From Flavobacterium cupreum (lineage in GTDB: Bacteria > Bacteroidota > Bacteroidia > Flavobacteriales > Flavobacteriaceae), in contig NZ_QWDM01000002.1 in the NCBI RefSeq assembly GCF_003996965.1, positions 62,001 to 126,000 on the forward strand: a stretch of DNA of 64,000 nucleotides, given 5' to 3'. Under the pieces are notes generated by a model, which ran no database searches, was not told the DNA's origin, and worked only from the letters and a program-made list of their open reading frames with translations. The first letter of the stretch is position 1. Every line of letters starts with the position of its first letter. A program made the translations under genes and the position numbers. Positions 16,895 to 25,990 of the stretch are shown here, one piece after another.

Positions 16895-17980
16895 TTATTT
16901 ATCAAAAACTTCCTTGACCTCACTCGCAACAGGATGTTCTGCCGTAAAAGTGTATCCCATGATTTTGGCGATGGTTTGCGCGAATTGCTTTTGATAAAAT
17001 TGAGATTCTGTTTTTATTTCGCCTTTTGGGGCAATTTCAGGACCCATGGCAGCGAACCAAATTTCGGAAGCGCCGGCAATTTTGTCACCGTGGCTTGTCC
17101 ATTCTGATTTTGTTTTGTCGCCACGACCGTGATCTACGGTGATTAAGAGTGTCGTTTTGTTTTTGTACTGGGGATCATTTTGTACAAAGTTCCAGATTTC
17201 TTTAATCCAGCTGTCTACCTGATTTGCGGCATCCAGATAAGATCTGTAATGCCCGGAATGAGCCCATTCGTCAGTTTCCCCGTAGGCAATATAAAGTACT
17301 TTTGGTTTGTTGGTTTTGAGTTCGCTGATGGCTTCATAATGGGTAAAAACATCCAGACATTCATCTTCATGAAAGGGTTTAAAAGAATTATCACGCATTT
17401 CATTTAATAGGTTCTGTACCGCCGTAGGTTTATTTCCTCCCACAGGATCAAAGGCAGAAATTACGGGGAAATTGCTTCTTTTTTCGTTTAAAATCCGATC
17501 GAAAGCATCCCAGGCGCCAAAAGCAGCTGTTTTTCCTTTTATTTTGGATTGCTGGTTTAAAAACTCCAGCACATTCACATTTGGATTCGCCTTGTATGAA
17601 TTAGAGTTGACCAGAAGATCCACATTTCCGGTCATAATTTCGCTGTAGCCCGGATAACTGAACCAATACGGATTCGAAACATCTACTTTATTGCCTAAAT
17701 CCCGATTGCCGTAAATCTGGCCTTTTGAAGCAATTTCAGACCATAAAAAAGGCATCAGTTTTTTGCGGCTTTCTTTGAAATCTGAACTGTAATATTTTTT
17801 ATAAATGTATGTACTGTCGCCCTGATTGAAGGTTTTGTCATTGGCAATTGCAGGATCCATTCCCTTAAAAACTTCCTGCCATCTAAAACCGTCTGTGGTA
17901 ATGATAATAATGTTTTCTGTTTTTTGTGCGGTTGACAAAACGCTGATTAAAATGAACGGAATCAGAAGTAATTTTTTCAT
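16895..17980 (-). CDS. Secreted alkaline phosphatase-superfamily phosphodiesterase
   Basis: Predicted to hydrolyse phosphate (di)esters in the periplasm. The ATG at 17980 gives 361 residues beginning with a signal peptide (LLLIPFILISVLSTAQ); the longer frame to 18061 would bury that signal. IIIITTDGFRWQEVF carries metal ligand Asp30. GETDEWAHSGHY and ITVDHGRGD supply the Asp/His ligands typical of nucleotide pyrophosphatase/phosphodiesterases and related AlkP-type enzymes. Substrate unknown. Not obviously in an operon with the downstream methyltransferase because the repeat-filled gap separates them. Confidence 0.8.
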   Translation of the reverse strand: MKKLLLIPFILISVLSTAQKTENIIIITTDGFRWQEVFKGMDPAIANDKTFNQGDSTYIYKKYYSSDFKESRKKLMPFLWSEIASKGQIYGNRDLGNKVDVSNPYWFSYPGYSEIMTGNVDLLVNSNSYKANPNVNVLEFLNQQSKIKGKTAAFGAWDAFDRILNEKRSNFPVISAFDPVGGNKPTAVQNLLNEMRDNSFKPFHEDECLDVFTHYEAISELKTNKPKVLYIAYGETDEWAHSGHYRSYLDAANQVDSWIKEIWNFVQNDPQYKNKTTLLITVDHGRGDKTKSEWTSHGDKIAGASEIWFAAMGPEIAPKGEIKTESQFYQKQFAQTIAKIMGYTFTAEHPVASEVKEVFDK

Positions 17981-18117
17981 TTCTATTATTTTAGATGGAA
18001 TTTGAAAATAAGAATATGCCACTATAAATAATTCAAAGCTAACTAATATTATCCGAAACAATAAAAGCGTTATTCATTCATGTTTTAAAAATAACCCTAA
18101 ATTAACAAAGGACTAAC

Positions 18118-19449
18118 CTACAAAATTCCCCTTGATTTAATCTCCAGATATTTATTAATCGCATCTAAAGTCAGGTTTTCCGGTTGTGTCAGGATGGAAT
18201 GAATACCGTATTTTTTGAGTTCATTGGCAATTAAACGCTTTTCGAACATGAATTTTTCCGCAATAACCTTGTCGTACACTTCCTGAATCGTTTCGGTTTT
18301 TTTGTTGATGATTTGGTTCAGTTCGGTATTGCTGAAGAAGATAACGACCAGAAGATGGCTTTTCGCAATTCCTTTCAAATAAGGCAGCTGGCGGTTCAGG
18401 CCATCCATGGTTTCGAAATTGGTGTACAAAATAATCAGACTTCTCTGGTTGATGTTCTTTTTAATGTCGACATACAATCTGCTGTAGTCACTTTCAAAAA
18501 AATCAGTTTTGATATTGTACAGTGTTTCGAGGATTTTCTGCATTTGCGAACCTCTTTTTTCGGCAAAAACCCTGTTTTCAACCTTTTTAGAAAAGGCAAA
18601 AATACCTGCTTTATCTTGCTTTTTCAGGATCACATTAGATAAAACCAAAGTTGAATTTATGGCGTAATCCAGCAGACTTAGGCCGTTAAAAGGCATTTGC
18701 ATGCTGCGTCCTTTATCAATAGCCAGATAAACCGATTGTGATTTTTCGTCCTGAAACTGGTTGACCATTAATGCATTTTTCTTTGCCGTGGCTTTCCAGT
18801 TTAAGGTTCTAAGGTCATCGCCCTGAACGTATTCCTTAATTTGCTCAAACTCCATTGTATGTCCGATACGCCGGATTTTTTTAATTCCGTATTGAAAGAG
18901 GTTATTCGAAAAGGCAAATAAATCGTATTTCTTCAATTGAATATAAGACGGATAGGTAGGGACCATCTGGTCTTTATCAAAAGTAAATCGTCTTGAAATT
19001 AATTTTAATGGCGAAGAAACATAAATGTTCAGGTTTCCGAAATAATACTCACCACGTTCTGTCGGACGCAGCTCGTATTGGATGTCTTCGTGGGCAGAAG
19101 CTTTTATGTTTTTCAGAATTTTGAAATCCCGTACCTGAAACTGAAAAGGAATCTCGTCAATTATCTTCACTGAAATTGGAAAAGTATACTGATTTTTTAT
19201 CGCAATTTTGATCGGGTTTAAGTCCCCGTTCGAAAGCTTTTCCGGAGTATTTCTCGTTGCTTCGATACCTGTTTTTGCTAAATACAAAAGCAGAATATCA
19301 AGCAGCAGAAACGTGCTTAAAACCAAAACAACAAACCAGACGCCATCATATAAACGTGGAAAAATAAAAGCACAAACAAACATTCCTATAATGCCCAGAA
19401 GCACGTAGAAGAAGAAGTTGTTGAGATACAGGCTTTTTATGAATTTCAT
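18118..19449 (-). CDS. DUF58-domain membrane protein
   Basis: 443 residues with two N-terminal membrane segments (about residues 10-60), then a beta-rich region and the DUF58 core (RIGHTMEFEQIKEYVQGDDLRTLNWKATAKK), followed by a von Willebrand A-like fold with AIDKGRSM. DUF58 proteins pair with MoxR AAA ATPases. Here moxR lies directly upstream on the same strand. The complex is thought to mature or control membrane/envelope proteins, but no substrate is established for this type. Confidence 0.85.
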   Translation of the reverse strand: MKFIKSLYLNNFFFYVLLGIIGMFVCAFIFPRLYDGVWFVVLVLSTFLLLDILLLYLAKTGIEATRNTPEKLSNGDLNPIKIAIKNQYTFPISVKIIDEIPFQFQVRDFKILKNIKASAHEDIQYELRPTERGEYYFGNLNIYVSSPLKLISRRFTFDKDQMVPTYPSYIQLKKYDLFAFSNNLFQYGIKKIRRIGHTMEFEQIKEYVQGDDLRTLNWKATAKKNALMVNQFQDEKSQSVYLAIDKGRSMQMPFNGLSLLDYAINSTLVLSNVILKKQDKAGIFAFSKKVENRVFAEKRGSQMQKILETLYNIKTDFFESDYSRLYVDIKKNINQRSLIILYTNFETMDGLNRQLPYLKGIAKSHLLVVIFFSNTELNQIINKKTETIQEVYDKVIAEKFMFEKRLIANELKKYGIHSILTQPENLTLDAINKYLEIKSRGIL

Positions 19450-19484
19450 TTTTTTATTTTATGTTTTCAGTCTCGGTTTTTAGT

Positions 19485-19516
19485 CACAGTCACAGTTTCA
19501 GTCACAGTTTCAGTCT
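19485..19516. repeat. Tandem CAGTCACAGTTT repeat
   Basis: CAGTCACAGTTT is repeated, followed by CAGTCTG, and AACTGAGACTG then gives a partial inverted copy. It sits in the short gap between moxR and the DUF58 gene, in the same class of short tandem repeats as those at 5161 and 15667. Confidence 0.6.
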
Positions 19517-19544
19517 GCCAACTGCAACTGAGACTGCGACTTAT

Positions 19545-20558
19545 TTATCTTGGGATCTCAACTGTTTCGATGATCTGCTTGATGATTTCAGCACTTGTAA
19601 TGCCTTCCATTTCGCGTTCCGGTGTCACGATAACACGGTGTTGTAAAACAGGAACCGCTGCTTCTTTGATATCTTCGGGTGTTACAAAATCGCGGCCACG
19701 AATGGCTGCAAAACCTTTGGATGCATTTAGTATGGCTATTGAGGCACGGGGAGAAGCTCCTAAATATAAAAAAGCATTTTCACGGGTATTTACGACGATT
19801 CTGGCAATGTATTCCAACAGGTTCTGTTCTACCCTGATTTGTTTAATCAGTGCCTGATAGGCTTTGATTTCTTCTGCAGAAAGAATCGTTTTGATGGCTT
19901 CTAACTTACCGTGATCCTGTAATAAATGCTCTCTTTGAATGATCAGGATTTCTTCGTCCAGTTTCGGATAATCGATGGTGATTTTGAATAAAAAACGGTC
20001 TAATTGTGCTTCCGGTAAACGATAAGTTCCTTCCTGCTCAATTGGATTTTGCGTGGCAATCACCAGAAAAGGAGTTTCAAGGATATACGCCGATCCGTCA
20101 ATGGTAATCTGGCGTTCTTCCATAACTTCAAAAAGGGCGGCCTGTGTTTTGGCAGGAGCACGGTTGATCTCGTCAATCAAAATCAGATTGGAGAAAATCG
20201 GCCCTTTTTTAAATTCAAATTCAGAATTTTTTAAATTAAAAATTGACGTTCCCAAAATATCAGAAGGCATTAAATCCGGTGTAAACTGAATTCGGCTAAA
20301 ACCAATATTTAAAGTTTTGGATAATAATTTAGCCGTAATCGTTTTGGCCACTCCCGGAACACCTTCCAGTAAAACATGCCCATTGGATAAAATAGCAACC
20401 AAAAGCTGGTCGATCATTTTATGCTGGCCGACAATTACCGTTTCAAGCTCTTTTTTGATCGTATTAACGTGCTCTAAAAGTGGCGCTAAATTCAATCTTG
20501 TTTCAAAATTTACGTTTTCGTTGGTAACTTCTGGTTCTGGTGTATTAAAATCGTCCAT
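19545..20558 (-). CDS. MoxR-family AAA+ ATPase
   Basis: A 337-residue AAA+ ATPase. Walker A GVPGVAKT at residues 66-73, Walker B LILIDEINRAP at about 125-135, sensor block ATQNPIEQEGTYRLPEAQLDRF and the lid FVTPEDIKEAAVPVLQHR all fit the MoxR class. These act as chaperone-like remodelers together with a DUF58 protein. It is the fourth gene of a five-gene minus-strand run (SpoIIM-like, DUF4129, DUF4350, MoxR, DUF58). Confidence 0.93.
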   Translation of the reverse strand: MDDFNTPEPEVTNENVNFETRLNLAPLLEHVNTIKKELETVIVGQHKMIDQLLVAILSNGHVLLEGVPGVAKTITAKLLSKTLNIGFSRIQFTPDLMPSDILGTSIFNLKNSEFEFKKGPIFSNLILIDEINRAPAKTQAALFEVMEERQITIDGSAYILETPFLVIATQNPIEQEGTYRLPEAQLDRFLFKITIDYPKLDEEILIIQREHLLQDHGKLEAIKTILSAEEIKAYQALIKQIRVEQNLLEYIARIVVNTRENAFLYLGASPRASIAILNASKGFAAIRGRDFVTPEDIKEAAVPVLQHRVIVTPEREMEGITSAEIIKQIIETVEIPR

Positions 20559-20600
20559 GTTTTGGTATGTTTTCTTTTGAATGAATTTCTGTTAAAAATA

Positions 20601-21809
20601 TTAATTTAAAATCTTTTCGATCGCATTATTAATACGGATTAAATCTTCTTCGAGACTTCCGTGGTAACTTTTCCGGTGTTCGTTGATCAAAAATACGAGT
20701 TCCCGAATATCATTTTCGTCTTTTCCGGACTTATGATGCAGTTTGGTGATAAAAGTATCATCGAGTTTTGTGGTATCGAGTAAATATTCATTTCTCATTC
20801 TTTCGAGGAAATAAATGATTTTTTTATCGATAATATTATAATGATCCCCTTCCTGATAATATAAGTTTCCAATTGTTTTGGTGAAATCTACCGTAAGGTT
20901 TGGTAATGGTTTAAGGATCGGAACAATTCTCTGTTTTCGTTTGGCATTAAAAAGAATAAAAATAAGCATTCCGATTAAAAATAAATACCAGGCCCATTTC
21001 AGTGCGGGCTGGCTTAAAATATACCGTAAAGGCGAATCCGAAATTGATTCGCTGTTCTGTCCTTTGGTGTACCAGTAAATATTTCCTTTCGGAACATAGG
21101 AAAGCACATTCTGGGCATATTGGTAATGATCTGTTTTTAGTAAATGATAATTGGTAAAAGCTACAGGCTGCAGGTGCAGATAAAAATAACCATTCACGTA
21201 AGGCACTTTTATGAAATTAACATGTTTTTGTTTTTCATTGCCCTGATAGCCCAAAACGGTCGTAGTTGCGGTGTCAATTTTCGCAAAGTAATTTTCTGTA
21301 TCAATGTCTTTAAAATTATATTTTTTAGAGCTTACTTTTTGATTAGCCATCCATATTTTTGCATTAGGGACAGGAGTATGAAATTGGGTATTTAATTCAA
21401 TTTTCAAACTGTCCAGTAAAGATTGCGGAAATGTTTGCATGCTCAGGAAGGCATTATTGCCATGAGACACAAAATAGAAAAGTTCCGTTACCGACTGATT
21501 GTCAATTTCTCCCGATGCAGCTATGTTTAAGAAGGTTCCTTTTATTTTATATTTTCCCTCGATGGTATCGGGTACATATTTGGAGTCTAAAAATTCATAG
21601 AGTGTTATGGTGGAAACCCTTTCAATCTTTTGATTTTTTAAAATGCCACTGATTTCCTTGTCAAAAATATACAATCCGCAAGGGATTTTATCATTAACAG
21701 AATAAGTTGGACGCCAATCGATCGGTTTTTGCTTGTTCGAACTTGCAATTAAAATGATGGCAAAAACAAAAACCAGTATAGCGATGTAAATTTTGATAGA
21801 CTTATTCAT
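20601..21809 (-). CDS. DUF4350-domain membrane protein
   Basis: 402 residues from the ATG at 21809. One N-terminal membrane segment, a periplasmic region resembling DUF4350 (an inactive glutamine-amidotransferase-like fold: FYFVSHGNNAFLSMQTFP), a second membrane segment near residue 280 (WAWYLFLIGMLIFILF) and a cytosolic helical tail. The start overlaps the end of the DUF4129 gene by 8 bases, so coupling within the MoxR cluster is likely. Function unknown. Confidence 0.75.
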   Translation of the reverse strand: MNKSIKIYIAILVFVFAIILIASSNKQKPIDWRPTYSVNDKIPCGLYIFDKEISGILKNQKIERVSTITLYEFLDSKYVPDTIEGKYKIKGTFLNIAASGEIDNQSVTELFYFVSHGNNAFLSMQTFPQSLLDSLKIELNTQFHTPVPNAKIWMANQKVSSKKYNFKDIDTENYFAKIDTATTTVLGYQGNEKQKHVNFIKVPYVNGYFYLHLQPVAFTNYHLLKTDHYQYAQNVLSYVPKGNIYWYTKGQNSESISDSPLRYILSQPALKWAWYLFLIGMLIFILFNAKRKQRIVPILKPLPNLTVDFTKTIGNLYYQEGDHYNIIDKKIIYFLERMRNEYLLDTTKLDDTFITKLHHKSGKDENDIRELVFLINEHRKSYHGSLEEDLIRINNAIEKILN

Positions 21810-22578
21810 TGCCAAAGGTTTTTATGGAATTCTTAAAACGGTTTTCGGCTTTTTTGAAAGTGGTTTCATCAATTTCAAATTCACCATACCAAATGTAATT
21901 GTACAGATAGGACAAATACGTAAATTCTTCTTTATAAACGGGACTTTGAAGCTCGTACAAATAATCGGAATTGGTTTTTTCGATATCCCATTCGATGTAA
22001 TGATTCTGCGCCATCACTTTCAGCAGCCAAAGATAATAGTAACGGATGGCAATTCTTTTTTCGCCTTTTTCGATACTTTCCTGAATCAGTTTTTTGAAGT
22101 CCAAAAGGTGAATGTTCTTCTCCAGTTCAGAGTAGTAAATGGTTTTTTTGTTGGAATCTTTTCCGAAAATCCATCTTCCTTCTTTACCAACTAAGGCTTT
22201 TACGATCAGATAAATCACAAAGACAATAATCAGCACAGCCAGCACTTTCATGAGGATTGCTACAAAATTGAGTGCAGCTGCAGGATTGTTAAAAGTGAAT
22301 AAGCTTCTTAAAATTCCAGCCAGCCATTCTTTAAAATGATCCCAGGCATTCTTTTCCGGCGCTTTGTATTCGTATACAAAATCGGAGTCGGTATATTTTT
22401 TTTTGAAATTTTTACTGAAGGTTTTCCCTTCAATAGCAGTGGTGTCGATTTTAATATCTTTCTCCGTATATTTTACAGATGAAACTTTCGGGGGATCAAT
22501 TGTCACGTCCGAAGAATCCTGAGCATTGGAAATGCTGAAGAAAAAGAGAAAAGATAAAACAAAGAAAAATTTATTCAT
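21802..22578 (-). CDS. DUF4129-domain membrane protein
   Basis: 258 residues: signal peptide (ending near SNAQ), a periplasmic stretch, a membrane segment at about residues 105-130 (ILMKVLAVLIIVFVIYLIV) and a C-terminal cytosolic DUF4129 domain with YYYLWLLKVMAQ and the conserved TNSDYLYEL. Such proteins accompany MoxR/DUF58 pairs. It starts 12 bases after the SpoIIM-like gene and overlaps DUF4350. Confidence 0.75.
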   Translation of the reverse strand: MNKFFFVLSFLFFFSISNAQDSSDVTIDPPKVSSVKYTEKDIKIDTTAIEGKTFSKNFKKKYTDSDFVYEYKAPEKNAWDHFKEWLAGILRSLFTFNNPAAALNFVAILMKVLAVLIIVFVIYLIVKALVGKEGRWIFGKDSNKKTIYYSELEKNIHLLDFKKLIQESIEKGEKRIAIRYYYLWLLKVMAQNHYIEWDIEKTNSDYLYELQSPVYKEEFTYLSYLYNYIWYGEFEIDETTFKKAENRFKNSIKTFGNE

Positions 22579-22590
22579 TACCGGTTCTGA

Positions 22591-23568
22591 TTAGTTCAAT
22601 TTGGCTGATAGTTGTGTTTTTTTGTGAACGATATAGGGATAAACCAGATAATAATAAGAAATGACGCTTAGGGTAAAAATTATAATAAAACTGCTGAGCC
22701 AGTTCGCCATATCAATGGAATAGCGGGTAATAAATCCCTCCAGGAATCCGGCACTGATGGTAAACGGAAATGTGCTCAGGAATATTTTGAAGCTGTTTTT
22801 AAAACCGATTTTAAAAGAATTCACTCTCGAGAAAGTTTTAGGAAAAAGAATAGAAGCGCCTAAAATAAATCCGGCACAAGTTTCAATTACGATGGCAAAA
22901 ATTTCCATGGAACCGTGAATCCAGATGCCGCGAACGCTTTTCCAGAAAACACCCTGCTCGTAAAAAAAGTATTGGAAAGATCCGAGCATAATACAGTTTT
23001 GAAGGAAAATATAAAAAGTTCCGATACCGCCAAAAATGCCGTAAATATAACATCTCGCCCCTACATACAAATTATTCATGGTGATGCCAATAAAACTTCC
23101 CCAGTTGCTTCCGGTTCCGTAGACGGCCATAGGATCTCCTTTTTTGATATTCTCGAGGGTCATGTTTACATAACCGTCACCTAAAATCAAACGGACAAAA
23201 TTCTGATCGTATCGTGCAGAAATCACGCCTATTCCCACGGTAAGAAAGAAAAGGACGAAGGAATACATCAGATACCGTCTGTATTCGTAAACAAGCAGCG
23301 GGACTTCAGTTTTAAAAAATTCCATGAACCTGTTTTTTTCCGCCCGTTTGGTTTTGTAAATCTTCTGATAAATCTGTGAAGCCAGATGATTCAGGTACAC
23401 CACGGTTTTACTTTTGGGGTAATAAGTTTGCGCGTAAGATAAATCATTCATCATTTGAATGTATAAATTAGCTAACTCATCAGGATTTTTTTTAGCTTTA
23501 CCGAAAATTGCCAGCTCAAATTCCAGCCATTTTTCTTTATTTTGTTTTATGAAGGCGATTTCTCTCAT
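22591..23568 (-). CDS. SpoIIM-like membrane protein
   Basis: 325 residues, a cytosolic N-terminal helical part and about six membrane segments from residue 100 on. GVFWKSVRGIWIHGSMEIFAI and the LAILGGYVGARC-like central region are characteristic of the stage II sporulation protein M family. In non-sporulating bacteria these proteins sit with MoxR, DUF58 and RDD genes and have no proven role. It is the first gene of the minus-strand cluster and is only 20 bases from the divergent RDD gene. Confidence 0.8.
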   Translation of the reverse strand: MREIAFIKQNKEKWLEFELAIFGKAKKNPDELANLYIQMMNDLSYAQTYYPKSKTVVYLNHLASQIYQKIYKTKRAEKNRFMEFFKTEVPLLVYEYRRYLMYSFVLFFLTVGIGVISARYDQNFVRLILGDGYVNMTLENIKKGDPMAVYGTGSNWGSFIGITMNNLYVGARCYIYGIFGGIGTFYIFLQNCIMLGSFQYFFYEQGVFWKSVRGIWIHGSMEIFAIVIETCAGFILGASILFPKTFSRVNSFKIGFKNSFKIFLSTFPFTISAGFLEGFITRYSIDMANWLSSFIIIFTLSVISYYYLVYPYIVHKKTQLSAKLN

Positions 23569-23588
23569 TAAGGGCTAAAATATAAAAT

Positions 23589-24332
23589 ATGTCAGAATTA
23601 TCAATTAATACGACGCAAAATGTCAAAATAAATTTTAAAGCAGCTTCTGCCGGCGAGCGGATAGGGTCTTATTTTGTCGATTTAACCATTAAAATAGCCT
23701 ATGGGATAGTGATTTCGCTCCTCTTTTTTTATTGGCTGCAATTGGGAAAATTACTGGATACCTTAGACAGCTGGTCCAGAATGTCCATTCTTTTGTTGCT
23801 TTATTTTCCGATTATCATTTATTCGATCACGCTGGAAAGCATTTTTGAGGGACAGACCATCGGCAAAAGACTAATAAAAATAAAAGTAGTAAAAATTGAT
23901 GGTTATCAGGCTGGTTTTGGAGACTATCTGATGCGATGGTTTTTCAGGCTGATAGATATTTCAATTCTGAGCGGAATTATTGCTGTTGTAACAGTCGTTT
24001 CCAGTAAAAAGGGGCAGCGTCTGGGCGATATGGTGGCGGGTACGGCAGTTATTACTTTAAAAAATAAAATCAATATCAGCCACACCATTCTCGAAGAAAT
24101 CGGGGATTCTTATGTGCCAACCTATCCTCTGGTGATAAAGCTGTCTGATAATGATATGCGAATTATCAAAGAGACTTTTCAAAAAGCGGATCTTAGAAAT
24201 GATTACGAAACAATTCACAAACTGGTTTCTAAAATTGAAAGCGTTTCCGGCATCAAAAATCAATCCGGGAACGAACGTGATTTCCTTCGGGTGATTTTAA
24301 AAGATTACAATTTCTACACCCAGAATATGTAG
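23589..24332 (+). CDS. RDD-family membrane protein
   Basis: 247 residues with three or four membrane segments in the first 150 residues. The RDD signature is present: ASAGERIGSYFVDL at the start, then EGQTIGKRLIKIKVVKIDG and GQRLGDMVAGTAVI. The last 100 residues are cytosolic and helical. Divergent from the SpoIIM-like gene, and RDD/SpoIIM pairs are common neighbours of MoxR clusters, so it probably belongs to the same unit. The promoters of the two must overlap within about 20 bases or extend into the coding regions. Confidence 0.82.
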   Translation: MSELSINTTQNVKINFKAASAGERIGSYFVDLTIKIAYGIVISLLFFYWLQLGKLLDTLDSWSRMSILLLLYFPIIIYSITLESIFEGQTIGKRLIKIKVVKIDGYQAGFGDYLMRWFFRLIDISILSGIIAVVTVVSSKKGQRLGDMVAGTAVITLKNKINISHTILEEIGDSYVPTYPLVIKLSDNDMRIIKETFQKADLRNDYETIHKLVSKIESVSGIKNQSGNERDFLRVILKDYNFYTQNM

Positions 24333-24419
24333 TACACTAATTTTAAAGATAACAAAGTAGTAACAAAAGGCGGAACCGAAAAGCCATAAAGAGTAGGGTA
24401 ACTTTAAAAAATAAAGATT

Positions 24420-25277
24420 ATGAGAATTACAAAAATTTTTACGATTATAATGTTGCTTGTTTCAGTAGCTGGTTTTGCCCAGGGCGGAAGTAAAAAATTA
24501 GATAAAATAATAAAGCGTGATTATCAGATTATTGAATGTACGATTTCGAAAATGTCTGATAAAACAGTCGAATATTCTTTACCCGGAGAAACGTTACAAA
24601 TCTCACTGGATGTTTCCCAAATTGCGAGAATTGATTTTTCAAGCGGCCGTTCCCAGACTTTCGATGTTGCTGCGGCCAGTAGTCCTGTAAGCAGCAGCGT
24701 TTCATCAAATCCGGTGATCGCGAATGCACCAATGAAAACCAATACGATCGCGGTACTGCCGGTTCCTTATGTGAATTCGGATAATCTGCAAAGTTCGGAA
24801 GACATGTCAAAATTTGCCCAGAATGACCTTTACAATAAATTATTAGACAAGTCGGCTAATATTTTGCCGCTTACGGTGCAGGATTTAAGGACTACGAATA
24901 GTTTACTGCACAAAGCCGGAATTGACCATAATAATATTGATGACACACCGATCGAGGATCTGGAAAGAATTCTGGGGGTTGATAACATTGTCGCTGCAAA
25001 GGTTTCTTTTACCATGTCTTCAAGTTCAACGGCTACAACCTATAACAGCGGAAATGCAAAAATTAGCGACAACGACAAAAAATTAAAAACAAACGATATT
25101 TCGACAACCACTGCCAATACGCAGATGTACTATTATTACACGGTGTATTTTGATATGTACAAAAACAGCACTAAAATTTATTCACAAACCAGAAAGCCTT
25201 TTCTTAATTTAAAAGACAGCTGGATAGATTCTGTTTCGTATTTATTAAAAAGAAGTCCGATTTACGTAAAAAGATAG
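24420..25277 (+). CDS. Secreted protein with possible CsgG/TolB-like domain
   Basis: 285 residues, signal peptide (LLVSVAGFAQ), then a short beta-rich module (residues 25-75). After a Ser/Ala/Val-rich linker a domain from about residue 105 begins with NTIAVLPVPYVNSD and includes DLERILGVDNIVAAKVS. That pattern recalls the CsgG/TolB N-terminal-like fold of lipoproteins that sense or export at the outer membrane. The resemblance is weak and I would call it hypothetical. No operon partner is evident. Confidence 0.6.
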   Translation: MRITKIFTIIMLLVSVAGFAQGGSKKLDKIIKRDYQIIECTISKMSDKTVEYSLPGETLQISLDVSQIARIDFSSGRSQTFDVAAASSPVSSSVSSNPVIANAPMKTNTIAVLPVPYVNSDNLQSSEDMSKFAQNDLYNKLLDKSANILPLTVQDLRTTNSLLHKAGIDHNNIDDTPIEDLERILGVDNIVAAKVSFTMSSSSTATTYNSGNAKISDNDKKLKTNDISTTTANTQMYYYYTVYFDMYKNSTKIYSQTRKPFLNLKDSWIDSVSYLLKRSPIYVKR

Positions 25278-25326
25278 AAATTAAATCCAACCGGGCAATT
25301 CAAATCCTGGTCGTTAAAAATAGAAA

Positions 25327-25929
25327 ATGTTCCATATATTAGATATAATCGGTACCATGGCTTTTGCCATGTCCGGTGCCTTAACGGCTATGCATAAAAA
25401 GCTCGATCCGTTTGGGGTCTTTATTATTGCTTTTGTTACTGCAGTGGGCGGCGGAACACTTCGTGACGTTCTGATCGGCAGAACTCCGGTAGGCTGGATG
25501 CAGGATCTGCAATATGTCTATGTGATTATTTTGGGTTTTGGACTGGCGATTCTTTTCAGGAAAAAATTTGATAAATTACGGACTTCCTTGTTTTTATTTG
25601 ATACGATTGGTTTGGGTGTTTTTACATTAATCGGTTTGGAGAAAGGAATTTCAATTGGGCTGCATCCTGTTATTTGTATCGCTCTGGGAACAATGACAGC
25701 CTGTTTTGGCGGTGTGATCCGGGATATCCTTTGCAATGAAATTCCAACCATTTTCAGAAGGGAAATCTATGCAACCATCTGCATTTTAGGCGGAATCGTA
25801 TTCTTTATTCTGAAAAAACTGAATCTGGAAAATGATATTTTATATTTAGCGACTTCTGTTGTAATTATTTCAGTTCGTTTAATGGCAGTAAAATTCAAAT
25901 GGTATTTACCGGCATTTGACCACAAATAA
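25327..25929 (+). CDS. UPF0126 / TRIC-type cation channel family protein
   Basis: 200 residues with seven hydrophobic segments built from two copies of the same three-helix unit. Each copy holds a Gly-rich kinked helix and RD motif: GGGTLRDVLIGRTPVGW (about residues 41-57) and FGGVIRDILCNEIPTIF (about 128-144). This is the signature of the UPF0126/TRIC family, trimeric K+-permeable channels of the inner membrane. Monocistronic. Confidence 0.9.
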   Translation: MFHILDIIGTMAFAMSGALTAMHKKLDPFGVFIIAFVTAVGGGTLRDVLIGRTPVGWMQDLQYVYVIILGFGLAILFRKKFDKLRTSLFLFDTIGLGVFTLIGLEKGISIGLHPVICIALGTMTACFGGVIRDILCNEIPTIFRREIYATICILGGIVFFILKKLNLENDILYLATSVVIISVRLMAVKFKWYLPAFDHK

Positions 25930-25990
25930 GATTTTAAATAATATATTAGCCGCCTTAAAGGATTGGAATCCTTAAATCTGTGGCAGGAAA

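Noticed and set aside
17981..18061. Longer N-terminus of the secreted phosphodiesterase
   Set aside because: The signal peptide begins at the ATG at 17980; the extension would place it internally.
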